From Streptomyces longispororuber (GTDB taxonomy: Bacteria; Actinomycetota; Actinomycetes; Streptomycetales; Streptomycetaceae), in the NCBI RefSeq assembly GCF_014656095.1, contig NZ_BNBT01000005.1:62001-126000 (forward strand): a stretch of DNA of 64,000 nt, in the 5' to 3' direction. The notes under the pieces are model-generated. The model was not told the DNA's origin. It ran no database searches and worked only from the letters and a program-made list of their open reading frames with translations. Position 1 is the first letter of the stretch; the number at the start of each line of letters is the position of its first letter. Below, piece after piece: positions 8,707-17,195 of this stretch. The translations under genes were made by a program, and so were the position numbers.

Positions 8707-9765
8707 GTGGCGGAGACGAACGGCGGAACCCTGGGGGCGGGCGGCGCGGACCGCGCGCACGTGGTCCAGCTCGTCCTCGGGAGCATGGCGGCCCAGACGC
8801 TGCGCGCGGCGCTGCGGCTGCGCGTGGTCGAACTCCTCGGCGACCAGGAGCGGCAGGCCGCCGAGGTGGCCGCGGACGCGGGTGCGCAGCCGCAGGCCAT
8901 GCACCGGCTGCTGCGCGCCCTGGCGGGCCTCGGCGTCCTGGAGGAGCGCGCCCCGGGCGCCTTCGCGGTGACGTCCGCGGGCCGCCTCCTCGACCCGGGG
9001 CGGCCCGACTCGATGGCGGCGTTGGTGGGCATGTTCACCGAGCCGGCGATGCTGCGCGCCTGGGAGCACCTGGACGACGGCGTACGGACCGGCGGGACCA
9101 CCTTCCCCAAGGTGTTCGGCAAGGAGTTCTTCGCCCACCTCAAGGACGAACCGGAGCTGTCCGCGCAGTTCAACGCGGCGATGAGCCAGGGCACCAGGGT
9201 CACCGCGGCGCAACTGCCGGACGCGTACGACTTCGGCCGCTTCACCACGGTCGCCGACGTCGGCGGCGGTGACGGCACCCTCTTGGCCGGGGTGCTCGGA
9301 GCCCATCCGAAGCTGTCCGGCATCCTGTACGACACCGAGGAGGGGCTGGCGCAGGCCGCGGAGAACCTGGCGCGGCACGGCGTCGCCGAGCGGTGCTCCC
9401 TGGTGGCCGGGGACTTCTTCGCGTCGGTTCCCGAGGGCGCCGACCTCTACCTTCTCAAGAGCATCGTGCACGACTGGCCGGACGACCGCGTGGTCACGCT
9501 GCTCGGCCACTGCCGCGCGGTGCTGCCGCCCGGCGGGCGCGTCCTGATCGTGGAGCCCGTCCTGCCCGACGTGGTCCCCGGCCCCAACGGCGGCCTGACG
9601 TACCTGAGCGACCTCAACATGCTGGTGAACGTGGGCGGCCGGGAGCGCACCCGCGACGAGTTCACGCAGGTGTGCGCCCGCGCGGGCCTCACGGTCACGT
9701 CGGTGACGCCGCTCGGCGAGGGCAACGCCTTCCACGCCATCGAGGCGGAGGCCACCGCCGGGTGA
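8707..9765 (+). CDS. Class I SAM O-methyltransferase (AcrR/TcmN-type, family 2)
   Basis: The protein has 352 residues. The N-terminal dimerisation/winged-helix domain (GSMAAQTLRAALRLRVVELL) is followed by a Rossmann fold with VADVGGGDGTLLAG, the SAM-binding loop, and LLKSIVHDWPDD, where the histidine is the usual catalytic base of plant/actinomycete O-methyltransferases. GGRVLIVEPVLP follows. This family methylates phenolic hydroxyls in polyketide and other natural products. The GTG at 8707 has GGGGAGG spaced 5 bases before it; the longer in-frame start at 8653 would lie inside the palindrome. No biosynthetic genes are adjacent. Confidence 0.85.
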   Translation: MAETNGGTLGAGGADRAHVVQLVLGSMAAQTLRAALRLRVVELLGDQERQAAEVAADAGAQPQAMHRLLRALAGLGVLEERAPGAFAVTSAGRLLDPGRPDSMAALVGMFTEPAMLRAWEHLDDGVRTGGTTFPKVFGKEFFAHLKDEPELSAQFNAAMSQGTRVTAAQLPDAYDFGRFTTVADVGGGDGTLLAGVLGAHPKLSGILYDTEEGLAQAAENLARHGVAERCSLVAGDFFASVPEGADLYLLKSIVHDWPDDRVVTLLGHCRAVLPPGGRVLIVEPVLPDVVPGPNGGLTYLSDLNMLVNVGGRERTRDEFTQVCARAGLTVTSVTPLGEGNAFHAIEAEATAG

Positions 9766-9796
9766 CGGCGGGCGCCCAGGCCCGGGCACGACTGCC

Positions 9797-10504
9797 TCAC
9801 GGGCCGGGCTTCCGCCAGGTCAGCGAGTACCGGCGGAGGACGTGCCGGCGGTAGCGCACGCCCGGCAGGATCCGGTGCGCCGCGGCCCGCACCTGGCCGT
9901 AGCTCAGCCGCGGGGCGGCCAGCGGCATCCCGTCGGGCGTGCGGGCGCGGCGCACCAGCTTCGTGAGGCGCACGACCGGGGCGGCCGCGACGGTCACGGC
10001 CCACTCCGCCGGACCCGCCGAGCGGGCGAGTCCCACCACCACCAACGTGCCACCGGGGCACAGGAGTTCCCGCATACGGGTCAGGGCCGCCTCGAAGTCC
10101 ATGTGGTGGACGGCCGACACCGAGCAGACGAAGTCGTAGCCGCCGGTGGGCAGGTCCGCGGCGAGGAAGTCGCCCTCGACGAAGGTGAGCCCCGGCCGTC
10201 CGCGGGCGAGCCCGCGGGCACGGGCGATCATCTCCGGCGCCTCGTCGACGCCGGTGACGCGCTCGGCCCGCCCGGCCAGCTTCCGCGCCAGCAGCCCGTC
10301 GCCGCAGCCCACGTCCAGCGCGTCACGACACCCCGGCGGGACCGCCCGGAGAATGTCCCGGTGCCGAGCGACGTTCGTGTTCCAGTACGGCGAGAGGTCG
10401 TCAGGGGCGGGGTTGTCCCGGCCGGGGTTGTCCTGGCCGGGGTTGTCCTGGCCGGGGTCGTTCCGGCTGTCGAGGTCGCCCTGGTGGGGTTCGTTCCGGC
10501 GCAT
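9797..10504 (-). CDS. Class I SAM-dependent methyltransferase (type 11)
   Basis: The protein has 235 residues. It has motif I ALDVGCGDGLLARKL, the acidic loop GVDEAPEMI, VEGDF and the post-motif LCPGGTLVVVGL. The first 35 residues contain three near-identical NPGQD units that look like a small in-frame tandem repeat. The substrate is unknown. It ends 30 bases past the O-methyltransferase and converges with it. Confidence 0.8.
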   Translation of the reverse strand: MRRNEPHQGDLDSRNDPGQDNPGQDNPGRDNPAPDDLSPYWNTNVARHRDILRAVPPGCRDALDVGCGDGLLARKLAGRAERVTGVDEAPEMIARARGLARGRPGLTFVEGDFLAADLPTGGYDFVCSVSAVHHMDFEAALTRMRELLCPGGTLVVVGLARSAGPAEWAVTVAAAPVVRLTKLVRRARTPDGMPLAAPRLSYGQVRAAAHRILPGVRYRRHVLRRYSLTWRKPGP

Positions 10505-10609
10505 CGGGCCACCGTAGCCACCCGCGGCGGGCCGCGGACGCGCGGTCCTGCGCTGTAATGGTCACCGGCGAACGGGGGGTGGCTCCGCGGCGGCGGGGGA
10601 GGGGGAGCG

Positions 10610-11296
10610 ATGGCGGTACGGGTGCTCGTGGTGGACGACCAGGCGGTGGTGCGCGCGGGCTTCGCGGCCGTCGTCGACGCCGAACCGGACCTGGCCGTGG
10701 TCGGGCAGGCCGCGGACGGCGCCGAGGCCGTCGCGCTGGCCCGCGCGCACCACCCCGACGTGGTCCTGATGGACGTCCGCATGCCGGGCATGGACGGCCT
10801 GGAGGCCACGCGGCGGCTGACGGCCCTCGACCCGCCGGCGCGGGTCCTGGTGCTGACCACCTTCCGGCGCGACGAGTACGTGTTCTCCGCCCTGCGCGGC
10901 GGCGCCTCCGGCTTCCTCCTGAAGGACTGCGAACCCGGGGAACTCGTCGACGCCATCCGCACCGTGGCCGCCGGGGAGGCGCTGCTCGCCCCGGCCGTCA
11001 CACGCCGGCTCGTCGACGCCTTCGCCTCCGGCGCCGTGTCCCCGCGGCCCCGGCCCGACGGCCGCCTCGACGCCCTCACCGCGCGCGAGACGGACGTACT
11101 GCGCGAACTGGCCAGGGGCTCGAGCAACCCGGAGATCGCCCAGGCCCTCGGCATCGGCCGCTCCACGGTCAAGACCCACGTCAACGCCATCCTGTCCAAG
11201 CTGGGGCTGCGGGACCGGGCGCAGGCCATCATCTTCGCGTACGAGGTGGGGCTGACGGGGCCGGGCGCGAACGGGGCCGACACGGACGGCTGTTGA
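10610..11296 (+). CDS. NarL/LuxR-type response regulator
   Basis: The protein has 228 residues. The receiver domain has the acidic pair Asp9-Asp10, phospho-acceptor Asp55 (VVLMDVRMPG) and Lys105 (FLLKD). A GerE-type HTH covers about 163-225 (LTARETDVLRELARG... STVKTHVNAILSKL). GGGGAG lies just before the ATG. No sensor kinase is adjacent, so it is an orphan in this window; the kinase at 3405 is of the matching HisKA_3 class but is 5 kb away. Confidence 0.9.
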   Translation: MAVRVLVVDDQAVVRAGFAAVVDAEPDLAVVGQAADGAEAVALARAHHPDVVLMDVRMPGMDGLEATRRLTALDPPARVLVLTTFRRDEYVFSALRGGASGFLLKDCEPGELVDAIRTVAAGEALLAPAVTRRLVDAFASGAVSPRPRPDGRLDALTARETDVLRELARGSSNPEIAQALGIGRSTVKTHVNAILSKLGLRDRAQAIIFAYEVGLTGPGANGADTDGC

Positions 11297-11343
11297 CGTG
11301 TGAGCCGGGTGGTCCGTGAGCGGCCGGGGATACGTTGGGCCGT

Positions 11344-12069
11344 ATGGCTGACGAGAGTTACGGACATCCGCGGCTCGCCGCGATCTACGACCGGCTCGAC
11401 CCGGACCGGAGCGACCTCGACCTCTACCTCGGGTGCGTGCGGGAGTTCGGGGCGCGCCGGGTGCTGGACATCGGCTGCGGTACCGGGGTGTTCGCCCTGC
11501 TCCTGGCGGACCGCGGGGTGGAAGCCGTCGGCGTGGACCCGGCCCGGGCGTCCCTCGACGTCGCCCGGGCGAAGCCGGGCGGTGAGCGGGTGCGCTGGAT
11601 CCACGGCGACGCCACGGACCTGCCGCCGCTGCGGGCCGACCTCGCGACGATGACGGCGAACGTCGCCCAGCACCTCACCGACGCGGCGGCCTGGAGCGGG
11701 ACCCTGCGCGGCGCGCGCGAGGCCCTGCGCCCCGGCGGGCGCCTGGTGTTCGAGACCCGGGACCCGGCGTGGCGCGCCTGGGAGGGGTGGAACCGCGAGC
11801 GCACCCACGGCGTCACGCGCGTCCCGGGGGTCGGCGCCGTCGAGTCCTGGGTCGAGCTGGTCGAGGTGAGCCTGCCGCTGGTGACGTTCCGGTGGACCTA
11901 CGTCTTCGCCGCCGACGGGCAGGTGCTGACCTCGGACTCGACGCTGCGCTTCCGCGAGCGGGACGAGGTCGGGAGCGACCTGGCCGCCCACGGCTACACC
12001 GTGGAGGACGTGCGCGACGCCCCCGACCGGCCCGGCAGGGAGTTCGTCTTCGTCGCGCGACGCCCCTGA
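11344..12069 (+). CDS. Class I SAM-dependent methyltransferase
   Basis: The protein has 241 residues. It has motif I VLDIGCGTGVFALLLADRG, GVDPARASLDVAR, and LRPGGRLVFETRDP. The C-terminal part (YTVEDVRDAPDRPGREFVFVARRP) is typical of small actinobacterial methyltransferases annotated as methyltransferase type 11/25. The ATG at 11344 is chosen over an ATG three codons upstream because the family usually begins MADESYGHPRLA. It follows the response regulator by 47 bases. Confidence 0.8.
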   Translation: MADESYGHPRLAAIYDRLDPDRSDLDLYLGCVREFGARRVLDIGCGTGVFALLLADRGVEAVGVDPARASLDVARAKPGGERVRWIHGDATDLPPLRADLATMTANVAQHLTDAAAWSGTLRGAREALRPGGRLVFETRDPAWRAWEGWNRERTHGVTRVPGVGAVESWVELVEVSLPLVTFRWTYVFAADGQVLTSDSTLRFRERDEVGSDLAAHGYTVEDVRDAPDRPGREFVFVARRP

Positions 12070-12189
12070 CTGCTCCGCCACTGAAGGGGTGTGGCGGGGG
12101 GAGACGCAGGTCACAACGGGCCGTGTCACATCCGGCCGCTGCGGTCCGTCGTATGGGTGGAACCACCGACCGACACGATGGAGCAGATC

Positions 12190-12663
12190 ATGGAAGCGCG
12201 CCTGAACCCCTTCACCAACCCGGTCCTGGGCAAGGTCTTCAAGCACATCGTCGCCGCCAACAAGGTGCTCGAGGAGTCGACCCTGCCCCGCTCGACGCAG
12301 GAGCTGGTGAAGCTCCGCGCCAGCCAGATCAACGGCTGCGGCTTCTGCACCGACATGCACTTCAAGGACGCCGTGCACGCCGGGGAGTCCGCGGAGCGGC
12401 TCAACCTGGTCGCGGCCTGGCGGGAGGCCACGGTGTTCACCGAGGCCGAGCGCGCGGCGCTGGAGTTCGCGGAGGAGGCGACCCGCATCGCCGACGCGGC
12501 CGGCGGCGTCCCGGACGCGGTGTGGGCGAACGCCGCCAAGCACTACGACGAGGAGCAGCTCGGCGCCCTGGTGGGCGTCGTCACCGTCATCAACGCCTTC
12601 AACCGCGGCAACGTCGCGATCCAGACCCCCGCGGGCGACTACCAGCCGGGCCAGTTCGGCTGA
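12190..12663 (+). CDS. Carboxymuconolactone decarboxylase / AhpD-like protein
   Basis: The protein has 157 residues. It has the CMD/AhpD fold with the redox motif NGCGFCTDMH (CxxC plus His), the signature of alkylhydroperoxidase-like proteins, so it is probably a thiol peroxidase or disulfide reductase rather than a true decarboxylase. Start 12190 (MEARLNPF) is preferred because GGAG lies 7 bases upstream and the family normally begins there; the ATG at 12178 is the alternative. It converges on the TetR gene. Confidence 0.85.
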   Translation: MEARLNPFTNPVLGKVFKHIVAANKVLEESTLPRSTQELVKLRASQINGCGFCTDMHFKDAVHAGESAERLNLVAAWREATVFTEAERAALEFAEEATRIADAAGGVPDAVWANAAKHYDEEQLGALVGVVTVINAFNRGNVAIQTPAGDYQPGQFG

Positions 12664-12822
12664 CGGGTCTGTCGACAGGGGCGCCGACGGGTCCGTCCTC
12701 GGGAGGGAACCGGCCTGCGGCGACGGAGGCGGGCCGGTCCATGGCGCCGGAGGCGGACGGGCCACCGGACCCGCCCGTCTCCCGCCCGGCAGGGCCGGGC
12801 CGACCCGGTCGCCCCGGCCCGG

Positions 12823-13470
12823 TCAGCGCTCCAGGACGCTGTCCAGTTCGGCCGCGAAGAGCACGGCGGGGTCGAACCCCATCCCGCTGAAGTGGCCCGC
12901 GAGTTCCAGGGACAGCGCGCCGTGCAGCCGGGTCCAGAAGGCCAGGGCGCGGCGCAGGGCCGCGGGCGGCGCGGGGTGGTCGCCCGCCCAGTCCCGGTGC
13001 CCCGCGAGGTGCTCCTGGAGCGGGCCCCCGGAGTCGCCCGGGGGCGGCGGCGTGAAGGCGTCGAGCAGGGTCGTCATGATCTCGGCGGCGATCCGGGTGA
13101 TGTCGTCGGGCGCGTGGTAGCCGGGCACGGGCGTGCCGTAGACGAGGAAGTACCGCTGGGGGTCCGCCAGGGCCCAGTCGCGCAGGGCGTGCGCGAGACC
13201 GGCCGCGTCGGCTCCCGGGGCGGCGGCCGCGCGGAAGGCGTCGGCGAGGCTCCGGTACGCGTCCCGGACGAGTTCGGTGATCAGCTCGTCCCGGCCGGCG
13301 AAGTACCGGTAGAGGGCCGGGCCGCTCATGCCCATCTGCTTGGCGATCGCGTTCAGCGACAGCGCGGACGCCCCCGCCGTGGCGATCTGCTCCCGGGCGT
13401 GCTCCTTGATCTCCGCGCGCACCTGCGCGCGGTAGCGCTCCCGGGGCCCCTGCGGGCTCTTCTCCGCCAT
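12823..13470 (-). CDS. TetR-family transcriptional regulator
   Basis: The protein has 215 residues. An N-terminal TetR HTH covers about 17-65 (ALSLNAIAKQMGMSGPALYRYFAGRDEL). The C-terminal ligand domain has the LRDWALADPQRYFLVYGTP pattern of TetR proteins with a WHG-type C-domain. It is divergent from the DUF1326 gene at 13733 with a 262-base spacer. Its own operator is not evident there; the two palindromes in the spacer fit a metal sensor better. Confidence 0.85.
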   Translation of the reverse strand: MAEKSPQGPRERYRAQVRAEIKEHAREQIATAGASALSLNAIAKQMGMSGPALYRYFAGRDELITELVRDAYRSLADAFRAAAAPGADAAGLAHALRDWALADPQRYFLVYGTPVPGYHAPDDITRIAAEIMTTLLDAFTPPPPGDSGGPLQEHLAGHRDWAGDHPAPPAALRRALAFWTRLHGALSLELAGHFSGMGFDPAVLFAAELDSVLER

Positions 13471-13571
13471 GGCGTGCCGCCTTTCCCGCCTGCCCGGCTA
13501 GATCGTGCAGATTTCGTTAGAGGTTATCAGGGAGCGTGGTCGCGACGCAGGGGCGCACATGTGTGGAATGC

Positions 13572-13588
13572 ATACCCCTGGGGGGTAC
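13572..13588. promoter_or_regulatory. Upstream TACCCC-N3-GGGGTA operator
   Basis: Arms TACCCC (13573-13578) and GGGGTA (13582-13587) are separated by TGG. The same spacing occurs in the second site at 13633. This is the G/C-tract dyad recognised by CsoR-type copper sensors. It abuts the -35 hexamer of the DUF1326 promoter. Confidence 0.6.
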
Positions 13589-13618
13589 TTGACGTCGGCG
13601 GGGCGAAGGCCCTAGCGT
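13589..13618 (+). promoter_or_regulatory. Promoter of the DUF1326 gene
   Basis: TTGACG (13589-13594) and TAGCGT (13613-13618) are separated by 18 bases, a good match to the actinobacterial housekeeping sigma consensus. The expected transcript start near 13625 lies between the two palindromic operators. Confidence 0.65.
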
Positions 13619-13632
13619 CCTCTCTTGTCGGC

Positions 13633-13657
13633 GTGCATACCCCCCCGGGGTATGCAC
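13633..13657. promoter_or_regulatory. Downstream CsoR-like operator
   Basis: Perfect 11-base arms GTGCATACCCC and GGGGTATGCAC flank CCC. It lies just past the predicted transcript start, a repressor position. No csoR gene is present in the window, so the regulator would act from elsewhere. Confidence 0.65.
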
Positions 13658-13732
13658 CACGTGAGGACGCTGTGAACGCCCCCCTCACGCCCGTCTCGCC
13701 CCTCTCGCCCCTCGACCCAGGAGGAACCCACC

Positions 13733-14446
13733 ATGTGCACCACCACCGCCACCTCGCGGACCACCCCCGCCGGCCCCGCCGTCGTACGGGCGGGAAGCGC
13801 GGGGAGCAACGGCACGCTGCCCGACTGGCACCTGCGGGGCGAGTGGTTCGACGTGTGCAGTTGCGCGCTGCCCTGCCCCTGCACCTTCGCGCAGGCCCCG
13901 ACCCACGGGGACTGCCTGTTCACCCTCGTCTGGCAGGTCCACGAGGGGCACTTCGGGGACGTACGCCTTGACGGCCTCGGCGTGGTCGCGCTCGGCGAGT
14001 TCGCGGGCAACATGTGGGTCGGGGACCCGGACGCCACGATGAAGGTGATGCTCTACATCGACGCCAAGGGCGACCGCGCCCAGCGCGACGCGCTGGAGCA
14101 GATCTTCGCCGGGCACGTCGGCGGCTGGCCGGGCGAGTTCGGCTCGCTCATCAGCGAACTGCGCGACATCCAGTACGCGCCGGTCCACTTCGACGCCGCC
14201 GAGGACCTGTCGTACTGGCGGGCCGACGTCGACGGCAAGGTCGCTGTCGGCGCCACCGCCCTCACCGGTCCCACCGCCGACCCCACACGCCGGGTCCAGC
14301 TCGTCAACGCGCCGGGCGCCGAGGCGGGGCCGGGGCAGATCGCCACCTGGGGCGTCGTCGACCGCGACCACGCCGAGGGCTTCGACTTCTCCCACACCTA
14401 CCGCGGCGGGTCGAGCAAGCACTTCCCCTTCGACTGGCGCCCCTGA
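13733..14446 (+). CDS. DUF1326 protein, probable metal-responsive
   Basis: The protein has 237 residues. DUF1326 begins WHLRGEWFDVCSCALPCPC, giving three or four clustered cysteines that could bind a soft metal. Later are the family stretches DGLGVVALGEFAGNMW and SHTYRGGSSKHFPFDW. RBS AGGAGG lies 8 bases before the ATG. Molecular function of DUF1326 is not known. The two CsoR-type palindromes around its promoter and the cysteine cluster suggest copper- or thiol-linked induction, which is inference. Confidence 0.8.
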   Translation: MCTTTATSRTTPAGPAVVRAGSAGSNGTLPDWHLRGEWFDVCSCALPCPCTFAQAPTHGDCLFTLVWQVHEGHFGDVRLDGLGVVALGEFAGNMWVGDPDATMKVMLYIDAKGDRAQRDALEQIFAGHVGGWPGEFGSLISELRDIQYAPVHFDAAEDLSYWRADVDGKVAVGATALTGPTADPTRRVQLVNAPGAEAGPGQIATWGVVDRDHAEGFDFSHTYRGGSSKHFPFDWRP

Positions 14447-14811
14447 CCCGCGCCGGGCCCTGACCCGCCCGGCCCAGGGCCCCGTCCGGCCTGGACCCGC
14501 GCCCGGCCCCGGACCCGGGCCGGGCGGGTCCCTCGCGGTGTCCTGTCTCAACGGGACACCAACGGGACACCCGAACCCGTATCCCCACACGCGTACCACC
14601 GACCAACCCCCTTCTCGCGCCCGCCACTTGGCGCTTCCGGTGGAACGCGCATCCCTTCGCAGCGGTGTGGGAACCGCAGTGGTGAGGGTCGACCCATGAG
14701 GCATCCGCGGGACCGGAAGGGGCACAACGCCACCCCGAGACCCCTGCCGCTCCGTCGACACGTCCACCGCACCGCCGAAGACCTGACAGCGCGCACCAAC
14801 GGGGGAGAACG
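14447..14811. other. Non-coding spacer with contiguous 11-base repeat
   Basis: About 365 bases without a credible gene. The first 80 bases are GC-rich repeats of CCGGGCCCTGACCCG type and could form a terminator for the DUF1326 gene. At 14550-14571 the unit AACGGGACACC occurs twice head to tail, preceded by GTGTCC, so GTGTCC...GGGACAC also forms a dyad. Could be a regulator site for the gene at 14812; no regulator is known. Confidence 0.4.
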
Positions 14812-15879
14812 ATGAGACGTACGCACAGTGCCGCCCGCTTCCTGCTCTCCGCAGCACTGATGGTGACAACGGCCGGTATCGCGGCGCCCACCGCCACCGC
14901 CACCGCGGCCGAGGCCGAGTCCTGCACGTGGACACGGACCGCCCTGAGGATGCCCGCCGGCGCGCTCGCCGGCAGCGTGACCGCGGCCGACGGAGAGGGC
15001 GGCTACGCGGGCGCCCTCTCCTACGGCGCCCATTCCGAGAAGAACGGCGCCGCGGTGTGGAAGAACGGCGAGTTCACCGCGTACGCCAACCTGAACGATC
15101 CGGACTTCCAGAACCGGGTGGCCGTCCACGGCCTCAACGACGCCGGGACGGTCGTCGGCGACGTCCACCGGCAGGCAACCGGCTTCCCCGCCGCCGTCCA
15201 CTCGCGCAACCACGGGATGGAGCGCCTGCCCGAGCTGCCCGGCGCCTACGCATCGAGGGCGGAAGGCATCAACGACCACGGGGACGTCGTCGGCGGCGTC
15301 GCGATCGACGACGAGGACGGCAACCGGTGGCATCCGGTCCTCTGGCCCGCCGACAAGCCCGGCACCGTGGTGGCGCTGACCGGCCTGCCGACGGGCACGG
15401 ACGCGATCGCCACGGGCATCGACCAGGACGGCACCGTGCTGGTCTCGGTGGGGAACGGATTCGGCGAGGACACGCCCTACCTGTGGAAGGACGGCGAGGC
15501 ACGCGCACTGCCCGTCCCCGACCGGACCCGGGACGTCGTCACACGCGGGATGTCCAACGGCCGGGTCGTCGCGGACGTCACCTCCTACGAGGGGCCCCCG
15601 CGGAGCGTGCTGTGGGATCGCGACGGCGAGCCGCGGGTGGTGTCGCGGAACGCGGACATCCGGGGCATCAACCGCGATGGACAGATCGTCGGGCGCACCG
15701 ACGACCCGAGCTGGCGGGAACAGGGCGTGTGGCGGTTGACGGCGCTCGACGCCACGCTGAAGTGGGAGCCCGACCGCGGACTGCAACTCCTCGTCTCCAG
15801 TGACGACGGCACGATCGCGGGCCGGAGCTGGGCGATCCCCGGCGGGCGGGACGAGCCGACCGTCTGGGCCTGCCGCTGA
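14812..15879 (+). CDS. Secreted HAF-repeat protein
   Basis: The protein has 355 residues with a Sec signal peptide (about 1-33, ending TATAA). The mature part is built of repeated short blocks of the pattern GLNDAGTVVGDV / GINDHGDVVGGV / GINRDGQIVGRT, each followed by LW or VW strand ends. This is the HAF (probable extracellular repeat) motif, which forms a beta-propeller-like repeat fold. No catalytic residues are visible. RBS GGGGGAGA precedes the ATG. It is a single-gene unit. Confidence 0.75.
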   Translation: MRRTHSAARFLLSAALMVTTAGIAAPTATATAAEAESCTWTRTALRMPAGALAGSVTAADGEGGYAGALSYGAHSEKNGAAVWKNGEFTAYANLNDPDFQNRVAVHGLNDAGTVVGDVHRQATGFPAAVHSRNHGMERLPELPGAYASRAEGINDHGDVVGGVAIDDEDGNRWHPVLWPADKPGTVVALTGLPTGTDAIATGIDQDGTVLVSVGNGFGEDTPYLWKDGEARALPVPDRTRDVVTRGMSNGRVVADVTSYEGPPRSVLWDRDGEPRVVSRNADIRGINRDGQIVGRTDDPSWREQGVWRLTALDATLKWEPDRGLQLLVSSDDGTIAGRSWAIPGGRDEPTVWACR

Positions 15880-16020
15880 GCGCACTCCCGCGCCGCGTCC
15901 GACGCTCCCGCAGGCGCGGCCTTTCCCTTGCCACCGACCGCGGTGACCCCGCCGTCGGCGGCGAGGTCACGTACCGCGCGACCGATGAGTCCGCGGCCCC
16001 CGGCCGGTCCAAGCTCGTGA

Positions 16021-16071
16021 CACGCCAGCACTGGTGACACGCCAGCACTGGTGCCACGCCGGCACCCGTGA
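16021..16071. repeat. Three 17-base tandem repeats
   Basis: CACGCCAGCACTGGTGA and two near copies (third with four changes) stand head to tail just upstream of the DHFR-like gene. Each contains CCAGCACTGG, a short palindrome. Could be iterated regulator half-sites or simple slippage. Confidence 0.6.
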
Positions 16072-16093
16072 CACCCCGGGAAAGGACACCGCC

Positions 16094-16699
16094 ATGTCGG
16101 AGCTTCTCGTCGACTTCATCACCTCCCTCGACGGCCACGCGTCGGGGGAGGGCTGGCCCGGCTTCTGGGGCCTGGAGGGCCCGGAGTACCTCGCATGGCT
16201 CGGTGAGCAGCCCGAGGCCACCTACCTGATGGGAGCGAACACCTACCGCCTGATGTCGGGCTTCGCCGCGGGCGAGGTCCCGGACGGCCAGGACGAGTTC
16301 CGGCCCGAGGAGGAGGCGTCCGTCGACGAGCTCACGCAAGCGCCCAAGGTGGTGTTCTCCTCCTCGCTCAAGGAGCCGCTGACGTGGGCCAACTCCACGC
16401 TCATCCGTGACGACGCCGTCGGGACGGTCCGTGCCATGAAGTCGAGTGGCTCCGGACTCCTCAGCACGATCGGCAGCCTCAGCCTGTGCCGGTCCCTGCT
16501 GCGGGCCGGACTCGTCGACCGCTTCCGGGTCGTGATGTTCCCGGTGATCACCGGGGCCACGGGCGAGGAACGCATCTACGACGGCTATCCGGACGTCGCC
16601 CTCGAGATGATCGAGCACCGGACCTTCGACGGCCGCATCCAGCTCGTCGAGTACAAGCCCCGCGTGCTCGAACACCCGCCGCTCGGCGCCCCCGCCTGA
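16094..16699 (+). CDS. Dihydrofolate-reductase-like (RibD C-terminal) protein
   Basis: The protein has 201 residues. The RibD_C/DHFR-like fold shows ELLVDFITSLDGHAS at the start, YLMGANTYRLMS, KVVFSSSL and ISTIGS/SLLRAGLVDRFRVVMFPVITG, the NADPH-binding and substrate face of this reductase family. GAAAGGA lies 8 bases before the ATG at 16094. These proteins are usually annotated dihydrofolate reductase family; physiological substrate is generally unknown. Confidence 0.8.
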   Translation: MSELLVDFITSLDGHASGEGWPGFWGLEGPEYLAWLGEQPEATYLMGANTYRLMSGFAAGEVPDGQDEFRPEEEASVDELTQAPKVVFSSSLKEPLTWANSTLIRDDAVGTVRAMKSSGSGLLSTIGSLSLCRSLLRAGLVDRFRVVMFPVITGATGEERIYDGYPDVALEMIEHRTFDGRIQLVEYKPRVLEHPPLGAPA

Positions 16700-16703
16700 C
16701 GTC

Positions 16704-16821
16704 GCCGGTACACCGGTCCCGGACACCGGTCCCGTACGCCGGTCCCGTACGCCGGTCCCGTACAGCCGGTCCCGTACGTCGGTCCCGTACGGCCGGTCCC
16801 GTACGCCGGTCCGGACACCGG
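16704..16821. repeat. Tandem array of GCCGGTCCCGTAC units
   Basis: Roughly eight degenerate 13-15-base units of (G)CCGGTCCCGTAC(G) follow the DHFR-like gene. The units are contiguous with no unique spacers, so this is a minisatellite, not a CRISPR array. The rest of the gap to 17085 holds no credible gene. Confidence 0.65.
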
Positions 16822-17085
16822 TGGCGCCCGGCGACGGCTCACAGGTGCGGTGCCGAGTCCGACGGGCAGCCGGATTCGGGCAGGACGCCCCGGCCGACCC
16901 CGCGGCGCGTGGGGCGCGCGCGGGGTGGTGGGGCAGAGGGGGTCCCGCCCGGGGCGTTCGTCGTGGGGCAGCGGGGGCGGACGTCACCCTGGCCGCCACA
17001 CGGGCCCCCGGAGTCCGCAGCCGGCGTACTCGGCATCCGCCCGGAAGGGGACACGCGCCGACAAGTGGTCGGCGCGAACGGCTCA

Positions 17086-17114
17086 TTGCGGCACATGCCC
17101 GGCGGCAGTAGAAG
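17086..17114 (+). promoter_or_regulatory. Probable promoter of the serine protease operon
   Basis: TTGCGG (17086-17091), a 17-base spacer and TAGAAG (17109-17114). A start near 17121 would give a 5' leader of about 75 bases before the protease ATG. Confidence 0.5.
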
Positions 17115-17195
17115 AGGCATTGACCCCCTACGTTGCGGCCGCGGCGTCCAGCAAGGCATCACATCGCAGCTCTCAGAGAAGCCGGGTGATCCAGC

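Noticed and set aside
16704..16821. CRISPR-like array
   Set aside because: The 13-15 base units are contiguous without spacers and degenerate; no cas genes are present.
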